Of a stretch of DNA of 64,000 nt, positions 53,350 through 64,000 are shown piece after piece (within the stretch, counting starts at the first letter, position 1; every line of letters begins with the position of its first letter). Source of the stretch: Chionoecetes opilio (lineage: Eukaryota > Arthropoda > Malacostraca > Decapoda > Majidae). Position numbers and translations under genes: made by a program. The stretch is taken from the NCBI GenBank assembly GCA_016584305.1, contig JACEEZ010002650.1:670473-734472 (forward strand). The letters run 5' to 3'. The notes under the pieces were generated by a model. The model worked only from the letters and a program-made list of their open reading frames with translations, was not told the DNA's origin and ran no database searches.

Positions 53350-53641
53350 GGGTACTCCGTGGTGTAGGGGAAGCACGCTTGGCTCACAACCGAGAAGTCT
53401 CGGGTTCGATCCCCGGGCGGAGCGGAAACAGTTGGGCTGTTTCCCGAGCCCCTGTCCACCCAGCAGTGAATGGGTACCGGGTGTTAGCTGGGGTTTGTGA
53501 CCCGCTCTCCGGGGTGCTGGCTTCCCCCAACACTAACCACTAAGGATGAATGATAAAAATGTTGATATGGAGACGGGGCCACACGAGCGTTGCTCTGGCC
53601 CTGTAAAATACAACTAGATGAATACAACTAGATGAATACAC
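53350..53641 (+). mobile_element. tRNA-derived SINE with LINE-like tail
   Basis: The head GGGTACTCCGTGGTGTAGGG has a pol III A box (TGGTGTAGGGG, 53,360) and a B box (GGTTCGATCCC, 53,403). The anticodon-loop equivalent CTCACAA would be CAC, so tRNA-Val is the likely source. A ~130-bp body follows, then GGAGACGGGGCCACACGAGC and GGCCCTGTAAAATACAACTA, like the LINE 3' tails at 6,125 and 26,775. It ends in GATGAATACA repeats. Confidence 0.82.
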
Positions 53642-53749
53642 ACACGTAATTTACACACACACAAGGAAGAATGCACACACACACACAATATATACATACA
53701 TACATATTTCAGAGTGTTTAATTCATGTAGGAAGGGTTACACACATCTT

Positions 53750-53946
53750 TGAGAGAGAGAGAGAGAGAGAGAGATAGGAGAGAGAGATAGGGGTGGGGCA
53801 ATGAGAGAAAGAGAGAGGTAATAGGAGAGTATTATTTTGAACACTTACTGCCTTAACTTATCTATCTTTTAAGCCATAGGTGTGATTATTAACTTTAAAT
53901 ATAAAATGAGAGGAGAGAGAGAGGAGAGAGAGAGAGAGAGAGAGAG
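53750..53946. repeat. (GA)n microsatellites
   Basis: GA tracts at 53,752-53,786 and 53,909-53,946. Confidence 0.9.
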
Positions 53947-54234
53947 CTTGTTGGTTGTTGTAGCTGCGTGTAACCTTGGCCTGCATGGGCTATAAGTTAT
54001 GTGTTCATAGTACAGAAGGAGAGTAAAAGGCAAGAACATATAAATAAAAGAATAATAAATATAAGAAAGATATACCGATAATGAAAAATAAAGAAGGAAA
54101 GAAAAGAAAAATAAGGAAATTATATAAGGCAAGGAGAGAATTATTTATATTTATACCTCGTTATGAAGAAGAAATATCAGGTTATGTGTACGGTATTGGC
54201 GTACCGAGGGGGCCCCCATTTTGCAAAGAAAAAA

Positions 54235-55700
<1,466 letters not shown>

Positions 55701-55939
55701 TACTTGTAATTTTTTCATTTTTTTTTTCTGATTAAAAAATATGAACAAATATCAAATCATAACCTATGTAATTATTTTTGACGTAGGTTGTTGAAAGATT
55801 GTATTTAATGACGTAAATAATGCAGTCATTTAGAAGCAAATCACGCATGTTTTAGAATCAATACTACCTCACACATGCACACTTGCTCAAGGGGGACAGT
55901 CGCCGCTCGCGTTGCCAGGTCAAGATTGGTGAAGCGTGA

Positions 55940-56000
55940 GCGGGGCACGAACCTGTGTGCGTTACATGACATGTAGAGACATTACCATTGCACCACGTGG
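55940..56000 (-). mobile_element. Possible tRNA-like SINE head
   Basis: Minus strand: TGGTGCAATGG (55,985-55,995) resembles an A box and GGTTCGTGCCC (55,943-55,953) a B box, spaced as in a tRNA gene. Stems are not clean, so a functional tRNA is unlikely. Confidence 0.4.
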
Positions 56001-56008
56001 GGAGTGTG

Positions 56009-56073
56009 TGTGTGAGTGCTTGTGTGTGTCTGCTTGTGTGTGTGTGTGTGTGTGAGTGCTTGTGTGTGTCTGC

Positions 56074-56121
<48 letters not shown>
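56009..56121. repeat. (GT)n microsatellite
   Basis: GT dinucleotide with GTGAGTGCTTGTGTGTGTCT interruptions. Confidence 0.95.
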
Positions 56122-56122
<1 letters not shown>

Positions 56123-56417
56123 GGAGACATGAAATTAAGACTCATTCAGTAGGGCATTAATTAATTAAAGGAATGGGTGTCACTTTTTTAAGTTGCCTAA
56201 GTAGTCAGTTCTACAAGCAAGCCCTCTATGTTTGATGGATCCTATGAGCCCATCAAAGCCTCAATGGGCCCCCCCAGAACCCCATGGGCCCCGGGGTAAA
56301 TGCCCCGGCAGACCCCCTCTCGGTGGGCCTGGTGTAAAGTAACAGGAACTACCACGTGTAGGTCTCCCAGCCTCTTGTAGCTTCCTTATATATGTTCTTA
56401 TGTTCTTATGCTTTCAG
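56122..56417. repeat. Intergenic; inverted D1 repeat fragment at right
   Basis: AACAGGAACTACCACGTGTA at 56,341 and TCTTGTAGCTTCCTTATATA at 56,374 are the D1 repeat in reverse; it ends in TATGTTCTTATG a few bases before the exon A acceptor. The part before holds GGGCCCCC-rich sequence without a gene. Confidence 0.5.
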
Positions 56418-56750
56418 ATTAACAGGAGTGCAAGATGTTACTAACACACCAGGGGACGTCTGTGGCTGTCACGCCCAAAATCACGTCCACGACTGCAGAA
56501 GGTATCACCACCTACGCCCCTACCACCACCGCCCACGCCCCTACCACCACCACCCACGCCCCTACCACCACCACCGCCATCGCCGCCGCCCCCAACACAG
56601 ACAGCACCCTCAGCCTGGTGAAGCAGCTGGTCACACACCTGGTTGAGGATGCCTTCGTGCAGAGCCGCGTGAGGGACCGGGACAGGGAAGAGGCCGTGAA
56701 GGGCAGGCTCAAGATACAGGTGTTCGCCATTCTGCTCTCACATAGGAAAG
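56418..56750 (+). CDS. Unrecognised gene, exon A (CDS from 56,435)
   Basis: I do not recognise the product. Acceptor ATGCTTTCAG opens the exon; an in-frame TAA two bases in makes the ATG at 56,435 (A at -3) the likely start. 105 codons end GGAAAG before GTATCG, phase 1, joining in frame to exon B. The product has a Thr/Pro tandem (TTTAHAP, TTTTHAP), then a charged, likely helical SLVKQLVTHLVEDAFVQSRV, DREEAVKGRLKIQVFAILL and SHRK. An alternative donor (ATACAG then GTGTTC) is out of phase with exon B. The acceptor abuts a dispersed repeat. The Thr/Pro part looks like low-complexity coding sequence. Confidence 0.6.
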
Positions 56751-57066
56751 GTATCGCACGTTGTTGGGTTTTAGCTATTAGAAAAGATATGCAGTTTAAG
56801 AAAAGCAAACTTAATTAAACCTCAAAAAATAGAAATATATGCAATACCTGTACGTACTAATACAAAAAAACTTCATTTAACCTGAAAAATTAGAAAAACA
56901 TCAAATAATGGGGGGGAAAAACCTTGCTACTGATGATTGGTTTTTATTGTTTTTATTGTTTTTAGGATTTTGGGATATATTATTTTTCATGTTTGTGATT
57001 CTTGTGATGCTATACCCTCTGGATGACTGCATATTATATTTATCTGTCTGTCTCTCCCTCCCGCAG

Positions 57067-57204
57067 ACTATGCGAGGGAGAGGTCCTGCCTGCGTCTCAA
57101 CGAGCTAGAGGAGGTCATCTGGCACACCCACACCCTGCGGCAACAGCGGCGCTACGACGACGCCAATGCCCTGGACGCCTGCCTGCACGCCCTCAGGGGG
57201 AGAG
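57067..57204 (+). CDS. Unrecognised gene, exon B
   Basis: Acceptor CTCCCTCCCGCAG, donor GGGAGAG before GTGAGGG; 138 nt, phase 1 in and out. With exon A it reads K-D-YARERSCLRLNELEEVIWHT, then HTLRQQRRYDDANALDACLH and ALRGR. The L..LE..I....LRQ.RRYDDA..L...L pattern suggests a two-helix hairpin, loosely like SRA1/Sec31-type helical repeats, but that is a weak hint only. The gene must continue past the minisatellite that begins a few bases after the donor. Confidence 0.68.
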
Positions 57205-57216
57205 GTGAGGGGGAGT

Positions 57217-60200
57217 TAGTGGGGAGTCAATAGGGAGTTATAAAAGGATGCTGGACAGTGTTATGGATGGGGATGGAGTCAATAGGGAGTTATAAAAGGA
57301 GGGTAGACATGTTTAGGATGGGATGGAGTCAATAGGAGTTTAAAAGAGGCTAGACAGTGTTTGGATGGGCATGAGTCCAATAGGGATTATAAAAGGATGC
57401 TAGACAGTGTTATGGATGGGGATGGAGTCATAGGGAGTTTTAAAAGGAGGCTAGACCGTGTTGGATGGGGATGGAGTCAATAGGGATTATAAAAGGATGC
57501 TACACGTGTTAGGATGGGATGCAGTCAATAGGGAGTTATAAAAGGAGGCTATACATGTTATGGATGGGGATGGAGTCACTAGGAGTTAAAAGGATGCTGG
57601 ACAGTTTATGGATGGGATGGAGTCATAGGGAGTTATAAACGAGGCTGGACAGTGTATGGTGGGATGGAGCCAATAGGGAGTTATAAAGGAGGCTGGACAG
57701 GTTATGGATGGGATGAGTCATAAGGGAGTCCTAAAACGAGGCTGAACAGTGTCTATGGATGGGGATGGAGTCACATCAGGGAGTTATAAGGAGCTAGACG
57801 TGTTATGGATGGGATGGGAGTCATGGGATTAAAGAGGCTAGACGTGTATGATGGGGATGGAGTCAAAGGGAGTTATAAAGGAGGCTGGACAGTGTTATGG
57901 ATGGGGATGGAGTCAATAGGGAGTTAAAAGGAGGCTAGACAGTGTTATGGATGGGGATGGAGTCAATAGGGAGTTATAAGAGGCTAGACAGTGTTATGGA
58001 TGGAATGGCAGTCAATAGGAGACTTCATAAAAGAAGGCTGGACAGTGTTATGGTGGGATGGATCATAGGGAGTATAAAAGATTCTAGACAGTGTTATGGA
58101 TGGGATGGATCAATAGGGAGTTATAAAAGGAGGCTAGACGTGTTATGGATGGGATGGAGTCATAGGGAGTTTATAAAAGGAGGCTTAACGTGTTTATGGA
58201 TGGGGATGGAGTCAATAGGAGTTTATAAAAGGTAGGCTGGACAGTGTTATGGATGGGATGGAGTCCCTAGGGTTATAAAGAGGCTAGACATGTTATGGAT
58301 GGGGATGAGTCAATGGGAGTTTAAAAGGAGGCTGGACAGTTATGGAGGGGATGGAGTCATAGCGAGTTATAAAAGAGCTGGACAGTGTTATGGATGGGGA
58401 TGAGTCAATAGGGAGTTATAAAGGAGGCTGGACCAGTGTATGGATGGGATGGAGTCACTAGGGAGTTATAAAAGGAGGCTAGACGTGTATGATGGGGATG
58501 GAGTCAATAGGGAGTTATAAAAGGAGGCTGGACAGTGTTATGGATGGGGATGGAGTCAATAGGGAGTTATAAAAGGAGGCTAGACAGTTTATGGATGGGG
58601 ATGGAGTCAATAGGGAGTTATAAAAGGAGGCTAGACAGTGTTAGGATGGGGATGGAGTCAATAGGGAGTTATAAAAGGAGGCTGGACAGTGTTATGGATG
58701 GGGATGGAGTCATAGGGAGTTATAAAAGGAGGCTAGACAGTGTTATGGATGGGGATGGAGTCAATAGGGAGTTATAAAAGGATGCTAGACAGTGTTATGG
58801 ATGGGGATGGAGTCACTAGGGAGTTATAAAAGGAGGCTGGACAGTGTTATGGATGGGGAGGAGTCAATAGGGAGTTATAAAAGGAGGCTGGACAGTGTTA
58901 TGGATGGGGATGGAGTCACTAGGGAGTTATAAAAGGAGGCTAGACAGTGTTATGGATGGGGATGGAGTCACTAGGGAGTTATAAAAGGAGGCTAGACAGT
59001 GTTATGGATGGGGATGGAGTCATAGGGAGTTATAAAAGGAGGCTAGACAGTGTTATGGATGGGGATGGAGTCACTAGGGAGTTATAAAAGGAGGCTAGAC
59101 AGTGTTATGGATGGGGATGGAGTCACTAGGGAGTTATAAAAGGAGGCTGGACAGTGTTATGGATGGGGATGGAGTCATAGGGAGTTATAAAAGGAGGCTA
59201 GGACAGTGTTATGGATGGGGATGGAGTCACTAGGGAGTTATAAAAGGAGGCTAGACAGTGTTATGGATGGGGATGGAGTCACTAGGGAGTTATAAAAGGA
59301 GGCTGGACAGTGTTATGGATGGGGATGGAGTCATAGGGAGTTATAAAAGGAGGCTAGACAGTGTTATGGATGGGGATGGAGTCACTAGGGAGTTATAAAA
59401 GGAGGCTAGACAGTGTTATGGATGGGGATGGAGTCACTAGGGAGTTATAAAAGGAGGCTGGACAGTGTTATGGATTGGGATGGAGTCAATAGGGAGTTAT
59501 AAAAGGAGGCTAGACAGTGTTATGGATGGGGATGGAGTCACTAGGGAGTTATAAAAGGAGGCTGGACAGTGTTATGGATGGGGATGGAGTCACTAGGGAG
59601 TTATAAAAGGAGGCTAGACAGTGTTATGGATGGGGATGGAGTCACATAGGGAGTTATAAAAGGAGGCTAGACAGTGTTATGGATGGGGATGGAGTCACTA
59701 GGGAGTTATAAAAGGAGGCTGGACAGTGTTATGGATGGGGATGGAGTCAATAGGGAGTTATAAAAGGAGGCTGGACAGTGTTATGGATGGGGATGGAGTC
59801 AATAGGGAGTTATAAAAGGAGGCTGGACAGTGTTATGGATGGGGATGGAGTCACTAGGGAGTTATAAAAGGAGGCTGGACAGTGTTATGGATGGGGATGG
59901 AGTCACTAGGGAGTTTAAAAGGAGGCTAGACAGTGTTATGGAGGGATGGAGTCACTAGGGAGTTATAAAAGGAGGCTAGACATGTTATGGATGGGGATGG
60001 AGTCAATAGGGAGTTATAAAAGGAGGCTAGACAGTGTTATGGATGGGGATGGAGTCACTAGGGAGTTATAAAAGGAGGCTAGACAGTGTTATCAGGGATG
60101 TCAATCTTCCGCGGATTCGCGGATTTCCGAGTATTTTATTGCCAGCTGGGTCATTTCTGTGAATCGTGTAGATTCGGGCTAATTTTTTTTTGGGGGGGGG

Positions 60201-62450
60201 GGTTGTACATAGTTGCCTAGCCCACAGCCGAACCTGACCCTGGCCACTGATCCAGCACAGACCATAAAACATTTATTGGCTGCCTAGCGGGAAGTTAACA
60301 CTAGGCTGCCGATATCTCCCTGACTCCACTGCTACAAGTTTGCTCAGGAGGAGTATGTTGGGGGTGGAATACAGCAGCCCACAGCCAGTATGTTGGGGGT
60401 GGATTACAGCAGCCACAGCCAGGTGAGATAGCTCTGGTGATCCAGGGGTCTGGTATCGATTGGCACACTGCCCTCACTGTGTGTCAAGTTTCCAGGCTCC
60501 AGGCCTGGAGAGTTCAATGCAGGGATGCCACAGCAGGAGGCAAGCCAGATTGGCCAGAGGGTATATACTCAATATAGTATGGGCAGAGATATATACATAT
60601 ACACAAATTGTGGACACAAAAACAGACAAAATTGAGACCAGAAATTATTATAGATATAACCAAGGACCTCTCAGAAGCTCTCTCAGAGCATGAAATTTAC
60701 AAAAAAATCTCGGGGGGCTTACAGCGCCTCCCGAACCCCCAGCTGGGAGGTTCCGTCGCTACGGTCGGTCAGCCTCGCTGCGCTTGGATGAGTTGGTCGC
60801 CCTATTATTTTATTTCAGAGTTTTTTTTCTTTTCTTGTTGACATCCCAGTGTTATGGATGGGGATGGAGTCAATAGGGAGTTATAAAAGGAGGCTGGACA
60901 GTGTTATGGATGGGGATGGAGTCAATAGGGAGTTATAAAAGGAGGCTGGACAGTGTTATGGATGGGGATGGAGTCAATAGGGAGTTTTAAAAGGAGGCTA
61001 GACAGTGTTATGGATGGGGATGGAGTCAATAGGGAGTTATAAAAGGAGGCTGGACAGTGTTATGGATGGGGATGGAGTCAATAGGGAGTTATAAAAGGAG
61101 GCTAGACAGTGTTATGAATGGGGAAAGAGACAATAGGGAGTTTTAAAAGGAGGCTAGACAGTGTTATGGATGGGGATGGAGTCAATAGGGAGTTATAAAA
61201 GGAGGCTAGACAGTGTTATGGATGGGGATGGAGTCAATAGGGAGTTATAAAAGGAGGCTGGACAGTGTTATGGATGGGGATGGAGTCAATAGGGAGTTAT
61301 AAAAGGATGCTAGACAGTGTTATGGATGGGGATGGAGTCAATAGGGAGTTATAAAAGGAGGCTGGACAGTGTTATGGATGGGGATGGAGTCAATAGGGAG
61401 TTATAAAAGGATGCTAGACAGTGTTATGGATGGGGATGGAGTCAATAGGGAGTTTTAAAAGGAGGCTGGACAGTGTTATGGATGGGGATGGAGTCACTAG
61501 GGAGTTATAAAAGGAGGCTGGTCAGTGTTATGGATGGGGATGGAGTCAATAGGAGTTATAAAAGGATGCTAGACAGTGTTATGGATGGGGATGGAGTCAA
61601 TAGGGAGTTATAAAAGGATGCTAGACAGTGTTATGGATGGGGATGGAGTCAATAGGGAGTTATAAAAGGATGCTAGACAGTGTTATGGATGGGGATGGAG
61701 TCAATAGGGAGTTATAAAAGGAGCTAGACAGTGTTATGGATGGGGATGGAGTCAATAGGGAGTTATAAAAGGATGCTGGACAGTGTTATGGATGGGGATG
61801 GAGTCACTAGGGAGTTTAAAAGGAGGCTGGACAGTGTTATGGATGGGGATGGAGTCAATAGGGAGTTATAAAAGGAGGCTAGACAGTGTTATGGATGGGG
61901 ATGGAGTCAATAGGGAGTTATAAAAGGAGGCTAGACAGTGTTATGGATGGGGATGGAGTCACTAGGGAGTTTTAAAAGGATGCTGGATAGTGTTATGGAT
62001 GGGGATGGAGTCACTAGGGAGTTATAAAAGGAGGCTAGACAGTGTTATGGATGGGGATGGAGTCAATAGGGAGTTATAAAAGGAGGCTAGACAGTGTTAT
62101 GGATGGGGATGGAGTCAATAGGGAGTTATAAAAGGATGCTGGACAGTGTTATGGATGGGGATGGAGTCAATAGGGAGTTATAAAAGGATGCTAGACAGTG
62201 TTATGGATGGGGATGGAGTCAATAGGGAGTTTTAAAAGGAGGCTGGACAGTGTTATGGATGGGGATGGAGTCAATAGGGAGTTATAAAAGGATGCTAGAC
62301 AGTGTTATGGATGGGGATGGAGTCAATAGGGAGTTATAAAAGGAGGCTAGACAGTGTTATGGATGGGGATGGAGTCAATAGGGAGTTATAAAAGGAGGCT
62401 AGACAGTGTTATGGATGGGGATGGAGTCAATAGGGAGCTATAAAAGGAGG
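57217..62450. repeat. 52-bp minisatellite, ~85 units
   Basis: Unit GTTATGGATGGGGATGGAGT plus CAATAGGGAGTTATAAAAGG plus AGGCTGGACAGT, with CAAT/CACT, AGG/ATG and TGG/TAG variants. It begins within ~13 bp of the exon B donor. From 57,300 to ~58,500 units carry many one-base losses; later units are nearly uniform. Interrupted by the hAT-like element at 60,093-60,847. Confidence 0.97.
60093..60847. mobile_element. hAT-like MITE, family H1, copy 2, inside a minisatellite
   Basis: Left end CAGGGATGTCAA, right end TTGACATCCC (lacking the last two bases). The 8-bp AGTGTTAT is on both sides (60,085-60,092; 60,848-60,855). The target is a unit of the 52-bp array, so the empty site is known exactly. 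Confidence 0.88.
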
Positions 62451-62732
62451 CATAGCTATTGTGTTTAAATTGCTATGAAAATGTAATATAAATGACGAGG
62501 ACTTCTCTACTCTATCATTAGTCTTAAAAATTGGAAAAACTTGCAGTAATAGAAAAATCTTAATTAGCCTCAAAAATAAGAAAATGCTTGAGTCACCTCA
62601 GAAATTAGAAAAGCTTGCAGGTGAGTAGGTGAGAGGCAGCAGGAATACTGCAGTGTTGGCATGGGGTGGCCACGACAAAAATGTAATAAATTTAGAAAGA
62701 CTACCTTCTACCTACTCACTACCTACCGACTA
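62451..62732. other. No gene seen
   Basis: AT-rich, with repeated AAAAATTGGAAAAACTTGCAG-type words at 62,526 and 62,599. Possibly intron of the unrecognised gene. Confidence 0.35.
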
Positions 62733-63100
62733 CAGATTGAAGTTCCCAAACTCGGCATCCCAAGACTCGGCAACACCCAAAACTCGGCTATGGTTCCGGA
62801 TTTTCCAAAACACGGCAGAACACCCAAAACCTGGCGCGTAGTTGCTGGGTCGGCCGCTGGGTGCCACCACACTAGGCCGCTTGGTTTCTCCCGCCGATTT
62901 GTTTGTTGTTATTGTTCAGTGGTGTTGACTGTAGAGTTGTGTACACTGTTATTTTGTGTACTTCTACAGGTCTGTTATTGGTATTATGGCTCCCAAACCA
63001 TTTTTTTCCCCTTAATATATCTACGTTCTAAAAGTCGGACAATTCCCTTACTCGGCTCGGCGCTGGTCCCGAGGTTGCCGAGTTTGGGAACTTCAACCTG
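62733..63100. mobile_element. TA-flanked MITE (368 bp)
   Basis: TIR CAGATTGAAGTTCCCAAACT and (reverse) CAGGTTGAAGTTCCCAAACT, then CGGCA; TA on both sides. Subterminal ACTCGGC(A/T) repeats on both arms. ATGGCTCCCAAACC near 62,985 could be a relic of a transposase start, but no frame follows. Confidence 0.82.
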
Positions 63101-63144
63101 TACCTACAAGAATTAGAAATATTTAAGGTTGGTTGAAAATATAG

Positions 63145-63370
63145 AGCAGCGATTCTTAACCTAGGGGGGCGTCCCATTAGGGGGGGGGGGGTGAGGCAAG
63201 AGAGAAAAAGGAAGAAGTGTCAAGTATTTAGCTACTTGAAGCTCGGCCTTTATTTTAACATGAAGAACATAACTATGCTTGAACATGAAGGGTGCGCTGC
63301 GAGGGTGAGCGTCGCCACAGAGAAGCAAGTGTGGCGGAAAACCTCTGTGGTGACGCCTTGCCGGGTTTGA
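63145..63370. mobile_element. Possible hAT-type terminus
   Basis: CAGCGATTCTTAACCTAGGG resembles common hAT termini (CAG.G.TTCT.AACC). No matching right end was found. An internal hairpin GCGTCGCCACAGAG / CTCTGTGGTGACGC is at 63,308-63,355. Confidence 0.35.
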
Positions 63371-63544
63371 CTAACTCTACAGACTTTTATGCTAGAGTAT
63401 TTTTTATTATTATTACTATAAGTCTATCTTGGTAGGGTACATAAATAGGAGTACATCCTAACCCCCAGGCCACTTGGAGTCCGGCAGTGACGTGAGGGGG
63501 TGTTCAAGCTCCTTATATTACATTTTAGAGTTGTATTTGTTGTA

Positions 63545-64000
63545 TTTGCTCTCCCATTCTCTCTTTCTTTCTCACCTCATCTCTCTTTCTTTCTCACCCC
63601 TTCTCTCTTTCTTTCTCACCTCATCTCTCTTTCTTTCTCACCCCTTCTCTCTTTCTTTCTCACCTCATCTCTCTTTCTTTCTCACCCCTTCTCTCTTTCT
63701 TTCTCACCTCATCTCTCTTTCTTTCTCACCCCTTCTCTCTTTCTTTCTCACCGCTTCTCTCTTTCTTTCTCACCCCATCTCTCTTTCTTTCTCACCTCTT
63801 CTCTCTTTCTTTCTCACCTCATCTCTCTTTCTTTCTCACCTCATCTCTCTTTCTTTCTCACCCCTTCTCTCTTTCTTTCTCACCCCTTCTCTCTTTCTTT
63901 CTCACCCCTTCTCTCTTTCTTTCTCACCCCTTCTCTCTTTCTTTCTCACCCCTTCTCTCTTTCTTTCTCACCTCTTCTCTCTTTCTTTCTCACCTCTTCT
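63545..64000. repeat. 22-bp CT-rich minisatellite, runs off the window
   Basis: Unit CTTCTCTCTTTCTTTCTCAC plus CC, alternating with CTCATCTCTCTTTCTTTCTCACCT variants; about 20 units to the right edge. Confidence 0.95.

Noticed and set aside
53350..53420. Functional tRNA-Val gene
   Set aside because: The A and B boxes are good, but the acceptor stem does not close, and a SINE body with a LINE-like tail follows directly.
52865..53500. CVCVCV and HTHTHT frames up to 160 aa
   Set aside because: CA microsatellite read in six frames; the right end runs into the SINE.
57942..58777. GMESIGSYKRRLDSVMDGD frames as a repeat protein, or as an amplified LINE C-terminus
   Set aside because: The unit is 52 bp, so no frame persists without indels. 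The resemblance of KRRLDSVMDGD to LINE ORF2 ends is too short to claim.

Overview
The window is eukaryotic, intron-rich and crowded with simple repeats. Its proteins look arthropod, and the mix of dense microsatellites, TTAGG-like motifs and the LINE, SINE and MITE families points to a decapod crustacean such as a crab, crayfish or shrimp. That taxon is an inference. No prokaryotic or viral gene is visible.

Three genes can be read through their splice sites. (1) Minus strand, 31.8 kb down to 2.4 kb: 19 phase-consistent exons encode the N-terminal ~1,040 residues of ELYS/AHCTF1, the nucleoporin that seeds nuclear pore assembly on chromatin. The start is at 31,813, and the C-terminal chromatin-binding part lies beyond base 1. 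(2) Plus strand, 35.5-45.6 kb: a complete two-coding-exon ATG9 of 807 aa, the autophagy lipid scramblase, with a 7.6-kb intron made largely of two satellite-like arrays. ELYS and ATG9 are head to head. The ~400 bp between their predicted 5' exons carries two perfect CRE palindromes, a CCAAT box and an E2F-like palindrome, so a shared promoter is likely. (3) Plus strand, 56.4-57.2 kb: two exons of a gene I do not recognise, continuing past a 5.2-kb minisatellite.

The rest is repeats. Layout: 1-2.36 kb, ELYS intron with a 43-bp minisatellite; 2.36-31.8 kb, ELYS exons among nested DNA transposons, LINE fragments and tandem repeats; 33.6-34.3 kb, shared promoter; 34.3-45.6 kb, ATG9; 46-56 kb, intergenic microsatellites, a 1.4-kb polypurine block, a 1-kb CT block, a tRNA-derived SINE and AT-rich DNA; 57.2-62.45 kb, a 52-bp minisatellite interrupted by a hAT-like element; 62.7-64 kb, a TA-flanked MITE and a CT-rich 22-bp array that runs off the end.

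The most unusual pattern is that introns next to many ELYS exons carry degraded tandem copies of the exon-intron junction itself. Most copies still have the GT or AG. At exon 5 one such copy has grown into an ~18-unit 38-bp minisatellite. Several transposons are nested two or three deep with readable target-site duplications. In two cases a TA-flanked element encloses a LINE 3' fragment.
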